Assembly: GCF_000699445.3 (NCBI RefSeq)
Contig: NW_026137023.1
Span: forward strand, 1 to 64,000
Length of the DNA: 64,000 nucleotides
Reading direction: 5' to 3'
DNA from: Schistosoma haematobium
Lineage: Eukaryota; Platyhelminthes; Trematoda; Strigeidida; Schistosomatidae
The notes beneath the pieces were generated by a model that made no database searches, was not told the DNA's origin, and worked only from the letters and a program-made list of their open reading frames with translations. A program made the translations under genes and the position numbers. Positions 47,749 to 60,167 of this stretch are shown here, in pieces (positions within the stretch are counted from its first letter, which is position 1; each line of letters begins with the position of its first letter).

Positions 47749-48930
47749 TTGTGGTAATTGATCACTTTGAAGATAAGTTATTCTATAACTGGATACTGAT
47801 TCCAATTCAAATATGTGTTTTAAGAACAGAAGACTGAAGGTGTTTGTTAGTTGTGTTCTAGTATGCTTTTGCGTTTGCCTAATGTTTTCTTGAGCGAGTT
47901 AGGTGTTGAGATGGTGGAGAAGATTTGTAGGTCAGGTGGATGATAACTCGATGGAGAAACCGATGTACCGTGAAAGCTCGTTTGTTTTGTCTTCGAAACT
48001 TAGCTGCTATGTACTCTAAGTTGTCTTGATCCAGTTGTTCGAGAAAGGGAGGATGTATCAGGTCGAAAATCATATTTTACTATATCATACATCATAATTA
48101 AGTTACAACTTGGTCTACATTAATATAGTGTGAAAATATTTAGCTTCTTAAGTCAAACATTACCTGAAGTGTCGTTCCGTGTGAGTCAGATGAATACCTC
48201 ATTGGTAAAGACAATATTATTAGTCTGGATTCAGTGCCTATATTTGTTGTTACCATTGTCGTGTGAAAGTTCAACCTACTCCATTCGACATTCACAAACG
48301 ATTTGTATTTACATCCGATCGACATCCTGGTTCATTGATTGGTTGATTGATTGATTGATTGATTGATTAGTTATCCAGAGTTGTGTGATGCGTATTGTTT
48401 TGTCTTATTAATTGCTTCTAATTTGTCCAGTTGACCATCATTTTTCTTAGATTATTGGCTTGACCATTAAGTGTTAGGAGTTCTACTGTGGATACCATGG
48501 GAATTTTCCACAATTAACAATGTTCGTTCACCAATGTGATTTCAGTATAAATGTACCATGAGTTGCATCAGTTAAATATACTTTTCCTTCCAATGATCGC
48601 CTTTGTCTGAGGTTATCAGCAATGTTGTGGCTTTCACCAAACATTTCCTTTCAACCCATCATTCTTACCATGTTTGTGTTTATCATCCAGCATGTCGTGA
48701 TGCGCTACACTGAACACATCAATAACAGAAAGTTGACGGCAACTTCTATCTCATCATTTCTCGACTTTGTGCAATATATCATTTATTCATGACACTTGTC
48801 TATTGATTAAAGTGAACACCAGATTGTGTTACGTCTTTATAGAGACGGATTACGGTGTTGAGGTTTGCTGTTGGCCTACGGTGCGTGCGAATTGAACAAC
48901 GATAGAGTAATTGCAATGTGAACAGTTCTA
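47749..48930. repeat. Single 1.18 kb unit (right arm, uninserted)
   Basis: Reverse complement of unit 1, again 1182 bp, bounded by TTGTGG at both ends (47749-47754 and 48931-48936). It carries no LINE, and the LINE target site TGCAATT is unoccupied near 48908-48916. It shows the pre-triplication state. Confidence 0.9.
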
Positions 48931-48936
48931 TTGTGG

Positions 48937-51231
48937 ATAGGTTAACGGCAGTTGAGACAAAACCGTTCAATAGTTAGCCACTAACATAGAGAGGAAACGA
49001 AGTGTGGAACAAACGCGCAATTCGAACAGGATAACTTGAAAAAGTACAACTCATTATATACTGTAACGAAAGCACAAATTTGAATTGCATGGAAAATGAG
49101 CGAATAATAAGAGTGGCAACCAATCAGAAAATAGCAAATGTCATGAGAAAATTTGAATTAGAAAAGATGTACTCGTGTTCACTGTTACTAGGATGACTTG
49201 ATTACGTTAGCAGATTGCTGAATCAATTTATTAATTTATTTATTTATTAAAAATCATTTCAAACAGTTTGTTGTCTTCCAACGTGTTCTACATAAATTTA
49301 AGCAAGGATCGCTTTAATACATGCACCAGCAATGAAAACGAATAACTGAGGGAGAAAATTTGTCGTGAATTACGATATATTTATGTAGTTAAATGATGTT
49401 TGTTTAGATCTGCGAATAGATTTGCGCATTTCCAAATTATATAGAATTTTTCTAGTAAAAATTAATTGATTTTTATCAGTAGTTGTTAGACACTTCAATA
49501 TTTCTTCACTATTCTTGATTTGTGATATGTTTTGTACTTGAACTCTTCTACACAGATTTAATAATTGCTTACTAGCCACTCAAAATCTTCTGCTTATGAT
49601 CTGTGATCATAAAGTTGAAGACATTGAGTACGCAATATGTTTTTATGATAGAACGTATGACTTATTACTAATATTACTACTCTACATTCAGTTATTTTCC
49701 TCCATTGTTATTCTTCCTATCGAAGTGATCAATGTTTGGTATTTGTTCAGGTATTCTTGTATTTATCACTTTGTCATTGGATTCAACCACTACAAAGAAG
49801 AGAGAGACTGTTCCATATTATGCAAATTAATGAAATGAATGTTCGGAGTGCAAGTTGTCATGTTCACATGAATGAGTATGATGATTCAATGATAAGTTTG
49901 TGAACAAGTAATTATGAACATAAATATCGGCATTTCAATTCACTCATTAATACAGTCAAAAATTATTGATCAGTTCATACTGCTGTGTATGTTTCGAAAT
50001 CTGATCTTGAACCAATTATTTGAATATTGTTTTTGCCATGATATTGAATTAAACTGACTCTTTCAGAAAACTATAAAATGAAAGTAATTGGTCAATCTGT
50101 TCGGCACAAAATATGCACAAGAGTTTATTATTGAGTGCATAATGTTAATGACAAGGCTCATTATCCATCAATTGGTCAATACTCACTCATTTAAGAAATT
50201 CTACCAATCACCAATGTACACAATGCTCTAAGAAAGAAATCTTCATGAAATTGTTCATTTTTATCATTTGAATCACTTCATTTTCGACCAGTTCACAACA
50301 TTCAATCTACTGTGTCTCTGATTCATTAATACTATTCAAACTTCAGTCAGTCAGCTACAACGTATCACCTGGCACATATGTGCATCGGTCAAGTTGCCAT
50401 AGCTCTTTAGCACAACAAGATGAACACCGAATTCATATAGTTAACATAATATTGGTTATTTATTTACTCTGAGGAAGTGATTTACAATATGTCAAGAAAC
50501 GTCAAAAATACAATAATCCTACTTATTGGGATATAACAAAAGTACATTTATTTTTATCAAGCATCAACATTATTAATTTTATTATTATTATCGTTGACAT
50601 CATCATTCAAATTAGACCGTTTATTCTCTCCTATTTCCGTCACATGTGGTCATCAAGAATTTCAAGTTGACATCAACTCTACACATATATCGAATATGTA
50701 TCATAAATGAAATATCAATGAAGCAGTTAATTACACAGAAATCACTAGAATAAATACAAATCAAACCAATTGATCACCATGATAAGAAATAAAATTGACA
50801 AAGTTCTAACATATTTGTATTCAAAGTCAAGTATCATCCGTCATCCACACAACCAATTGTCCACGACGTTCATAAATTAATTCAAAGACAAAATAAGAGT
50901 TTTACAAAACCAACATTTAAATTTAATTATGTACAGTATGCAACAGAGTAGTCAATAGAGTAGTGAACATTTGAAACAAAGCAGTATTGAACAACAGTCC
51001 ACTTCAAATGGATTCGAAACAAAATGACTAACTGACAGACAACTTCACACACACGCACACACACCACGAATAGACAATAATGATGAAAAGGAGAACAATC
51101 TTCGTCAGTCACAATACCTATACATACATATGTATAAATTGAATTTACAATTGAATTTACTATTCATATGTGAATAGAATTGATGACAATCACAATGGTA
51201 GTTCATGTGAAGATTGGCTTTCACCAAACAT
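48937..51231. other. Right-arm mirror of the copy 1 downstream flank
   Basis: Includes the RTE 3' relic (about 50344-50437) and the common gene 3' flank (from about 50590). Open frames of 61-80 codons (for example 49596-49838, +) have no recognisable domain. Confidence 0.5.
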
Positions 51232-53024
51232 TCAGCTTTTCGATGATGAATTCAGTTTCTCGGACCAATATTGCTTCTTCATCTGGAGAATTTCAATCTT
51301 CAGATCTAGACACTTCATTTGCTTGTGAATCAACATCTCTGACAATGGGGTTCTCTCACATTCGGATCTACAAAAACAAGTCACAGTTTGAACATCTGTT
51401 TATAATCACTAGGGCGATGTAGGAGACATGATATACATATGCTTATATATACATAGAAGTCGTCGCATATATCCTAATCATCAAATCTACTACACCATAT
51501 ACACAACTGACAAACACAACTAAATAGGAATTTTCACTCGATACCCTCATATTCAGTAAGGATGCACACGCACACATACACAGGCACACCCCATATTAAC
51601 GACAATAATCAAGATATTGAGTGACGCACAACGTGGGACGAAGACACTTCAGTGAGATAGAACACCATTGAACGTAAGTGAACAGAGTACTGCTTATTTG
51701 TCCGTCCGTTTTTCTGTCTATCTATTAGTCTATCTATCCACCTACCTCGTCGTGTGGTTCACTCACTGCTTGTGTGAATCAAATCCTACCGCTAAGTCTC
51801 GTTCTCACAGAGCTACAGTGACAGTCATGGTCATAAAAATCAGTGCACATTCTCATGATCACACAGCAAGCAGTGTGTAGCATTCAGTCAGCTAATCAGG
51901 AATATGTGGTGCTGGTGGTGAGAGTATAACAACAAAACAACAACAACAACAACAACAGGAATAACATAAGGTGAAACGTGTCAGTTGAAAAGAGGTGTCC
52001 TACTTACGTGATACAATCCTTGGCATTTTCATCAAAATCATTCACGTCATTCGTGTTCGCCTGATTTCGCGTTCCACTCAACTCTGAACAGCTCTCCTCG
52101 TCCTCACTCCACGTTGATAAATCAATTGTTGCAGTCAGAGGAATGCGACTCGTTTGGTTGGATGGTGAGTTCGAGATATTCACTTCTTGAATAGGAGATA
52201 CGTCTGTAGTATGGGTTTTCGCGACTCCGAACGAGACACATTGGAGAGGAGTCAGTAGCGCGACTCGGTTAGGGTTGATCGTCACCTCACCAACCGTGTT
52301 GTTGTTGTTGTTGATGGTGGTGGTGGTTGGTTGCAGCACTCCGGCATCATGTGGAATCACCAGTTGTTGAGACATGTGAGCTGTTGAGAATGCGTTCAGG
52401 ATTTTTGGACCAGTTGTGTGTGGAGGATTCGGTTGCACATGGTTTGTAGGAGGACTGAGTGTTGATGTGGGATGTTTGGAGGTGATGGTTACCACTGGTG
52501 AGGGGGTGAGTGTAGGCAAGTTGATTTGATGCACACTCGACTGATTCTCGGTCACCTGAATTCGATGAAAACAATTAGCACATGATTGGGAAAGGCGAAC
52601 TTACCGAGTCACTTTGTCCGTTCACGTTCACGTGTCGATTTTCATTGGAACTGGAGAGTGACGTGTGGTTGGAGGGATTTTCAGGTGAATTGGGATTGCT
52701 TTTCGACACTTCCCACTGATTGATTGTCGTGTTATTGAGTTTCTTCAGCATGTGCAGACCCTTTCGACGCAGATGAGTCCAGTTTCTTCTCGGCCATCCC
52801 TTCGAGTGTAAGTAATGTGCGAATTGCATCCACAAATGTTTCTGAAGAACTGCAGATGGACGACTCTTGTCTTTCCAAACATCTCGATATCTCAATACCA
52901 ATTCGGTTAATTCACTCGACTCCTCAGTTGTGTATCGTGTGACTGTGGTCTCTTTCGACGGTGTTAGTATTGGTGTTGATGGTTGTCTTGATGCACAAGC
53001 TGACTTCCGAGCTGTATTGATCAT
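51232..53024 (-). CDS. Myb/SANT-like DNA-binding protein, copy 4 (intact)
   Basis: Exons are 52605-53024, 52008-52555 and 51232-51367 on the minus strand, in frame for 367 residues. The C run in exon 2 has five bases (52502-52506) and the Asn run five codons. The DNA-binding domain has Val43, Asp48, Ala58, Val59 and His63, so it differs from copy 2 at three sites and from its palindrome partner copy 1 at five. The stop upstream of the ATG is in frame in this copy, which supports the chosen start. It is likely a nuclear DNA-binding protein; its target and partner are unknown. It shares no operon-like arrangement with neighbours, which are repeats. Confidence 0.8.
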
Positions 53025-53689
53025 AATCAAGCAACCTGTTTTGTGGTTGTGAAATGAAGAGAAATAATATTTTGAATGAGGGTGTGAGACAGACAGGTGA
53101 CATGTTGAGAATTTTCTACCACCAATCGTATATCCTATGCACTGAATTACTATTGGTTGACTGTTGTTAGCTTGTTGGTGATTTAGTAGACAGTCAGGTA
53201 ATGCTTGTTGGTTTGTGGTGTGTAGTGTGTAGTGTGGAATGTCAGTTGTGTTTGCTTAGTTGTGTCTGCTTGCTTGTGTCTGGTATCTATATTGTATTTG
53301 GTCACTGGTCTGCATGCTTGATTTAACGTGTCTCGTGTCTGATTGGTTAGTCAAACATTCGTGATTTCGATCTCGTCAAAATACTCACGCATTCTGATGC
53401 GCTTATTCCTCGAACAACATTTCGATGATGAAACATTAAATTTGAAGACAGATTTAATTTACACCTTAGTTTTCTGTCAACTACTAATCATTTGCCCGTT
53501 TCAATTCGATAGTTGTTGGAAAATCTTATCAGCAATTTGTCTGTATGTTGATTCCACTAATTATTATAATGTAGCAGAAACTCCAAGCTCAATTATCCAT
53601 ATAAACTACTGATGAGAAGACTTTGCATTGTCGCAGAAGTGTAGCCACTCACATGGACAGTATGTGAATCTGGAGTGTTGGTGGTGATG

Positions 53690-53721
<32 letters not shown>

Positions 53722-54365
53722 GCGCAATGTTGTGCACTCAACCTCCTAACCACTATATTGACACGAGATGAAATTTGTTATTTGAAATAGTGCACATTGA
53801 TATTCTATGAGACACATGAACAAACAAGTTCCATTTGTGTGCAGCACATGAAATAAAAGTGCAAACAGAAATATGACAAACTGCATACAGAAATACATAT
53901 AAATTCGAAACGATCAATCAAAATATTAGAAAGATCGATTAACAATCCCGTCGATCTATCTTATGATGGGTTGTAGGACAAGGTTAAATTCGAGTGTGTT
54001 TGTCACACACTCTACTGGCATGATTGTTATGAATGATAGATTTGGAGGATGGTGGACACATGCGAATCACATTATTTTGTCTATGCAGTAATACACATTG
54101 AACATAATATTGTTGATGTTGTAGTAGCCTAAAATAATCAATACATGAATTTCGAGTAAACAACATATCATGCAATTTGATGTTTAGCTGAATAATGAAT
54201 ATGATGTGTGGACGAGATGTTGTACGAAGAATAGAAGCATCACATATATTGACAATATTAATACTGTGAATGTTTGATTGAACAGTCAAACATGAGACAC
54301 ATGGAGAGGAGATTTGAAGCGTGTGACCAAGATGAGATTACTGAACATAAACTAAACGTGCGATC
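53025..54365. other. Upstream flank of gene copy 4
   Basis: Matches the upstream flank of copy 3 to about 54340, where homology stops shortly before the LTR element. It holds a one-unit version of the 14-bp minisatellite and a TTG/GGT triplet tract near 53685-53720. No second gene is seen. Confidence 0.6.
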
Positions 54366-54721
54366 TGTTGGGTCTGCTTCCGGAGAACTTCAACGGAGCC
54401 TCCAGACGCCCAAAAAGGAGCCGAAGAGTCCTAGCCAATCAGAGTATGATGGAACGTTCGAGAACTCCAGCGTGGCGTGCTATCATTGGTCGGTAGCATA
54501 ATATAACATTAACGGATTGGCTGAAATATGATGTTGATTTAACAGACGCCAACATCTATAAATACCCTTGATTTTCTGTACTAAAAGGAACTTTGGGATA
54601 AAGTGTTTTCTCTCATACTTGTGTCTTCTTTCTGGAGTTCAAGTCGCTGTGTAGTTCTAGTCTGCGGGTTACGGGAATAGCTTAGGATTCGTATATAGCG
54701 TTCAACCTACATGACTTATCA
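54366..54721 (+). repeat. 5' LTR
   Basis: Pairs with 58816-59171. A TATAAATA box at 54557-54564 probably drives transcription. It ends with CA just before the primer-binding site candidate. Confidence 0.92.
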
Positions 54722-54733
54722 GTGGCGACGGGG

Positions 54734-55573
54734 ATGAAAACTTCAATGATTATTTCCTTGGAGCAATTAGAAGCTTATATGGTGCGTCAAGAAAAGAGGT
54801 TTGAAGAATCCCAAATTAGAATTATGGAAACCCTGATGCAGAAATTCTGCCTGTCCGAGAAAAACCCTGCTTCTAGTGAATCTCAAGTATCACATATTGA
54901 TTCAGTCATTAACGCTATCCATGAATTTAATTTTGATGGTGTAGCAAGTGTAACGTTTGAGTCGTGGTTTAAGAAGTATGAAGATTTGTTTTATATTGAT
55001 CTTTGCAAACTGGATGATGCTTCAAAAGTCAGAATACTTCTTAGAAAACTTGGGACTATGGAACATGAACGCTATAGTAATTTCATCCTACCAAAGAATT
55101 CAAGAGATTTTTCTTTTGATGCAACGATTAAAATTTTGTCGCAAATCTTTGCTGAACAGTCATCCTTGTTTAATATTCGCTATCAATGTCTCAAGATGAC
55201 AAAAGCAGGTGATGATGACTGGGTTAAGCATGCGGGTTTAGTAAACCGTGAATTTGAGCGCTTCAAACTATCAGCAATGACAGAAGACCAGTTTAAGTGT
55301 CTCGTGTTTGTGTGCAGCCTACAATCTCCTGAAGACGCCGATATTAGAACCAGAATTTTGAGTAAAATTGAACAATGTCCGAATATTACACTACAAGAAG
55401 TAACCACAGAGTGTCAGAGATTGGTAAACCTAAAGCATGACACTTCGATGGTCGAAAATAATGGCCAGTTGCCATACGTTCATGCTGTAAGCGGAAAGAA
55501 CAGTTCTTGCTCAAGAACGGTATCGCACACAGACAATCAGCCTTCATCTCCATGTTGGTCTTGTGGGGGTTAG
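54734..55573 (+). pseudogene. Gag of the Ty3/Gypsy element, stopped in the first zinc knuckle
   Basis: The frame is open from 54722, and the first ATG is at 54734. It contains a capsid-like region with a KIEQCPNITLQE block near the end, then a first CX2CX3HX4C zinc knuckle. A TAG at 55571-55573 falls between the second Cys and the His of that knuckle. The second knuckle (CSNCHRKGHKENYC) continues in the same frame after the stop. The family binds element RNA and forms particles. Because the stop cuts a metal-binding motif, decay is likelier than programmed readthrough. Confidence 0.85.
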
Positions 55574-57451
55574 CACTATAAAAGTTTCTGCCCATATAAG
55601 GAACATTGTTGTAGCAATTGTCATCGGAAGGGACATAAAGAAAACTACTGCAGAAAAAGAACCCATAAACGACATTCTTTGAAGCCCTACTCGAAGAAAC
55701 ACAGATATAATGCTCCAACCAACAAGATATTGGCATCACATAACAGAGCACGAAGTTGCCACCAAAGAAAGTATGTGACCTTGAATATTAATAAACACCG
55801 TACCCGCCTTCAGCTGGACACAGCTCCGGATATTACTTTAATCAGCCCAGTGACATGGAAGAACATTGGGAGACCCACAGTTTTCCCAACAACACAGCTG
55901 GCACACAGTGCATCTGGGGGGAAGTTGAATATTGTTGGAGAAGTGCCATGCACTGTTTCTAAAGGTACGTTAACAACAAATGCAACATTGTATCTTACTA
56001 AGAAGCCAGCACTAGACTTAATGGGGTTGGACCTTATAGAAACACTTAAACTAGCAGATCAGTCTATCAACAGTATCTGCAGACGAGTAAGTACAGACAA
56101 CACCCCAGAATGGAATCAGAAAAACGCCATGCTACATAAACACCAAAACGTGTTTAGAGAAGGGTTGGGAGAATGTACGAAAGCCAAAGCACTGTTAACT
56201 CTAAAACCTGAAGCTGCTCCCGTTTTTCGACCTAAAAGACCTGTACCCTATGCTGCTCTTCCAATAGTTGAACAAGAATTACAACGACTTCAGCAAATGG
56301 GTGTTATCGAGCCTGTGAACTTCTCGAATTGGGCTGCACCAATAGTGGTGGTCAAGAAGTCGAATGGAAGTGTTCGTCTATGTGCAGACTACTCTACGGG
56401 ATTAAATGAAGCTCTAGAGTCTCACCAGTATCCGTTACCCTTACCAGAAGATCTTTTCGCAAAGCTGAACGGTGGCAGATATTTTGCAAAATTGGACTTA
56501 TCAGACGCATACCTGCAAATCCCTGTATCTGATGAAAGCAAAGACCTCTTAACGATCAACACACACAAAGGTCTGTTCCGGTATAACCGACTACCTTTTG
56601 GGATGAAGACAGCGCCCTCTATTTTCCAGCAAATTATGGATACCATGTTACAAGGTATTCCAGGGGCAGCAGCTTACTTAGACGACATCATAATTACGGC
56701 AGTAGATAAAATGGACTTGCAGAAGAAACTGGACCAGGTACTAGAACTCATAGCCGATTATGGTTTTCGCCTCCGAGCGGAAAAGTGTGACTTCTATATG
56801 CAGCAAGTACGGTACCTTGGGTTCATAATAGATAAAGATGGAAGACGACCAGATCCAGAGAACATTGAAGCAGTGAAAACAATGCCTAGACCCAGGGACA
56901 TTACTACCCTACGATCATTCTTGGGATCGGTCAGCCATTACGGTATTTTTCTCCCCGATCTCCATCGTCTACGTGCTCCACTAAACAACCTACTACAAAA
57001 GAATACAAGATGGAGTTGGTCTGCAGACTGCCAAGCGTCTTTTGAGAAAATCAAGCAACTCCTAACTTCCGATCTCTTATTGACACATTATGACCCTTCT
57101 CTACCGATAGTCGTCGCTTCAGATGCTTCTAACTGTGGTGTGGGCGCAGTTATCTCTTATATTTTCCCTAATGGGTCTGAAAAAGCTACCTCGCACGCTG
57201 CCAGATCTTTGACAACGACTGAAAGGAACTATAGCCAAATCGAGAAAGAAGCCCTATCGATTATCTTTGCAGTGAAAAAGTTCCACAAGATGATATATGG
57301 TCGACATTTTACCCTAATAACAGGCCATAAGCCACTACTTGCAGTTTTTGGGTCAAAGAAAGGAATTCCTGTTCACACAGCTAACCGACTCCAACGATGG
57401 GCAACCACACTTCTGGGTTACGACTTCAAGCTGACGCATTGTCGAGATTAA
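55574..57451 (+). pseudogene. Protease, reverse transcriptase and RNase H
   Basis: Same frame as gag after the TAG. The protease block LQLDTAPDITLIS is near 55809-55847, with DTA where DTG is usual. RT blocks are VRLCADYS, FAKLDLSDAYLQI, RLPFGMKTAPSIFQ and the catalytic YLDD at 56675-56686. The RNase H region has VVASDASNCGVGA and IEKEALSI, but TGHKPL replaces the usual TDHKPL, losing a conserved Asp. The frame ends at 57449-57451 in a region where about a dozen codons expected before the ADALSRL motif are missing and the frame changes. It is a defective polyprotein. Confidence 0.87.
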
Positions 57452-58946
57452 TAGGCTCCCAATCAAATGCCCCAGAGGAGACTCTTGTAGCAAATATAAA
57501 AGCCGAGGAAGAAGTTCATCGCGTGTTGGATGACGCAGTTAATGGACTCCCAGTAACCTTTGAAACTATTAAGAAGATCACTGAAAGTGATAAGATACTG
57601 AGCACAGCTAAATGCTATCTCTCGACCAAATGGCCAAACAATCGCCTTGACGGAGAACTTTTGCAATATTTTCGTCGACGGGACTCACTAGTGGTTGTTG
57701 ACTCCTGTATTATGTTCGGTGATCGAATTGTTATTCCGAAGTTATTACGTTACAAGGTTCTCAAGCAGTTTCACAGTGGCCATCCTGGAATCAATAAAAT
57801 GAAATCTTTGGCTCGTAGTTATGCTTATTGGCCGTCAATGGACAAAGATATCGAGAATTAATGCCGTAACTGTTCATCATGCATTCAAGCCGCTAAAAAT
57901 CCTTTGAAATACGAACCTCAGTATTGGCCTACGCATGCAGGACCCTGGGTAAGACTTCACGCAGATTTTGCCGGTCTAATCCAAGGAAAAATGTTTCTAA
58001 TTATCGTAGATGCATTCACTAAATGGCCGGAAGTATATATCATGCCGAATTGTACAACGTCAGAAACGATCCACAAGTTTTCTACCCTATTTAGTTGTTT
58101 CGGAGTACCAGAGACCTTAGTGACGGATAACGGCTCGCAATTTGCGGCAGAATCGTTTAAACATTTCTGTAGAACAAACGGAATAACTCATCTTCGTTCT
58201 CCACCCTATCATCCACAATCAAACGGACAAGCAGAGCGCTTTGTGGACACCTTTAAACGAGCATTACTGAGAGGGGGAAGAGAAGGGACGACTGAGCAGG
58301 TGATCAAAAATTTTTAACATCATACAGATCCACCCCGAACCCAAATGTTCAAGACGGCAAATCTCCCGCGGAAGCCATGTTTGGAAGGCGTATTCGAACC
58401 GTCTTCGATGCCATGTTGCCATCCAAATTAGTGGATCAGCGCAGTCACGATCCAAGTATCCGAAACTTCAGTGTTGGCGACAAAGTTTACATTAAATCCT
58501 ACATCGGGAAGAACCGATGGGAGCCGGGCGAAGTTGTGCAAAAACTGGGAAGAGTACTGTACAGAGTTCGAGGAGCTTTTGGGACATGTATGCGTCACAC
58601 AAATCAAATCCTTAAGGACAAAAGAACGGTGCAGACACGAAGTAACCGGCCGATCTTCCCGTTAGATTTAATCTTAGACGCACCGATGCCACAAACGCCC
58701 AGGAACATTGAAAAGAAGCCTTGGACAAGGGAGACGACAAGAATAATGGAACGCCGTCGCAACCCAGTCGTCAAACTACAAGTAGACCCCAGAAAGAAGT
58801 CTTATTCGGGGGAGGTGTTGAGTCGGCTTCCGGAGAACTTCAACGGAGCCTCCAGAGGCCCAAAAAGGAGCCGAAGAGTCCTAGCCAATCAGAGTATGAT
58901 GGAACGTTCGAGAACTCCAGCGTGGCGTGCTATCATTGGTCGGTAG
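57397..58946 (+). pseudogene. Integrase region (interrupted)
   Basis: Starts with QADALSRL, then the integrase zinc-binding His pair (FHSGHPGINKMKSL). A TAA at 57859-57861 lies between the His pair and the Cys pair (CRNCSSC). The core is complete with HADFAG, TDNGSQF and PQSNGQAERF; the second Asp and the Glu are separated by 35 residues, the DD35E spacing. A TAA at 58315-58317 follows an A5T5 run (58306-58315), where the frame shifts into the C-terminal region (58377-58946). That region includes a GDKVYIK chromatin-type tail and runs into the 3' LTR. Confidence 0.86.
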
Positions 58947-59171
58947 CATAATATAACATTAACGGATTGGCTGAAATATGATGTTGATTTAACAGACGCC
59001 AACATCTATAAATACCCTTGATTTTCTGTACTAAAAGGAACTTTGGGATAAAGTGTTTTCTCTCATACTTGTGTCTTCTTTCTGGAGTTCAAGTCGCTGT
59101 GTAGTTCTAGTCTGCGGGTTACGGGAATAGCTTAGGATTCGTATATAGCGTTCAACCTACACGACTTATCA
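58816..59171 (+). repeat. 3' LTR
   Basis: Partner of 54366-54721, with TATAAATA at 59007-59014. The differences I see from the 5' LTR are two near the start, one in CCAGA(C/G)GCCC and one in CCTACA(T/C)GAC. Confidence 0.92.
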
Positions 59172-59634
59172 CAATCAAATGCGACGTACATAAAATAAGA
59201 ATAGTTCATTGCACACCAACAATGAGCAACCCACAAATTAACTAACACTCATCAACCAGTGATGAATATGTTATATTATTAGGAATTTATTCATGGTTAA
59301 TCGTGACCTCAGTTCAGTTTGTGCATATTTTCACCGTTGCAACTGATCTTAGAGTGATTCATAATAAATGTAACTAGTCTGGCTTTCTAAATGTGATGTT
59401 TCACCACAGATCCATTCGGAAGTGATTGCACATTTCACTTAAATTTGTGTTGACTATCCAGTTAGTCGACAGACTGTTTTGACAATTTCGCAGGCGAAAT
59501 TAAATTGTCGCTTTGTCATTGGTTGCTTGTTCCATTCGTTTGTGTTTCAGTGAATGGACTGTGAATGTTTGATTGATCAATCGGTTAAATTTGTAGAGAT
59601 TGATGTCACACACTGAGTAAACTACAAGTTCAAC
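59172..59634. other. Segment between Ty3/Gypsy element and solo LTR
   Basis: No gene is recognised. The last about 80 bases resemble, with divergence, the sequence just before the TCAAC site on the left arm (about 19440-19511), so distant homology to the left arm continues across the solo LTR. Confidence 0.5.
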
Positions 59635-60167
59635 TGTTACGATTTTATGTCCGGCCAGTTATCCCGTGATTAATCAACCAGTCAAAATACGACTTCTACA
59701 ATATTTGCACTATGCCAAACCAATGACGTTCACTCGGTATGAGCAGTCTAGCTTCCTTATTGGTCCCATATCCGCCTAGTACGTCCACTTGAGTCCAGAA
59801 CACAATACCTGTTTCTGCAATATGAATGGAATCGAATATGATCGAATCGTTTACTTCAGACATACTCGGTTTATATATCAACCAGACAGACCACAACGTA
59901 CGATAAAATAGAAAAGAACATTTGTACAATATTTGGCCAAATGTGGCTGTGAATGTGGGAGGCAGTAGTCAATAAAATGAACATAGCTTAAGAACCGAAA
60001 ATCGTACAATAATAAATTATTGGTCAACAGAAAGCTTACAGTAAGAGGAATATAAATCTACATAATCTGATTGTTGAATAGTTATACAATAAGAATATTT
60101 ATAGAATATTAGTCCATTAATAGTCCTCGGAAGTTACCCGTAATTTAATCTTCGCTCGGATATAACA
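59635..60167 (+). mobile_element. Solo LTR with 5-bp target duplication (third module)
   Basis: A 533-bp diverged relative of 36782-37296, beginning TGTTACGATTTTATG and ending GATATAACA. It is flanked by TCAAC on both sides (59630-59634 and 60168-60172). The left arm shows the unoccupied site with a single TCAAC (19512-19516). It is therefore an independent insertion of the same family. Confidence 0.87.

Larger units (their letters stand above)
33835..53851. repeat. Right arm of large inverted repeat (palindrome)
   Basis: This is the reverse-complement partner of 1-29285. Position 53851 pairs with base 1, and homology reaches inward to about 33835, opposite 29285. The arm holds gene copies 3 and 4, one copy of the 1.18 kb unit that is triplicated on the left, one copy of the 293-bp direct repeat, and mirror copies of the solo LTR, gag relic and Penelope tails. 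Within the arm, about 37880-41690 and 50578-54340 are direct repeats of each other, offset about 12.7 kb, each carrying one gene copy. Confidence 0.93.
54366..59171 (+). mobile_element. Ty3/Gypsy LTR retrotransposon (nearly full length)
   Basis: LTRs of 356 bp at 54366-54721 and 58816-59171, both TG...CA. I count about four differences between them, so the insertion is young. Flanks CGATC and CAATC look like a 5-bp target duplication with one mismatch. A primer-binding-site candidate starts at 54722 (GTGGCGACGGGGATG), and a polypurine tract GGGGGAGG lies at 58808-58815. Order is gag, protease, RT, RNase H, integrase, as in Ty3/Gypsy. Two zinc knuckles in gag and an LQLDT-type protease suggest a Mag-like lineage. 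Coding is broken at several points. Confidence 0.9.

Noticed and set aside
55571..57451. Programmed stop readthrough or frameshift expression of pol
   Set aside because: Several other stops, a deletion and frameshifts downstream, plus altered protease and RNase H residues, point to decay.
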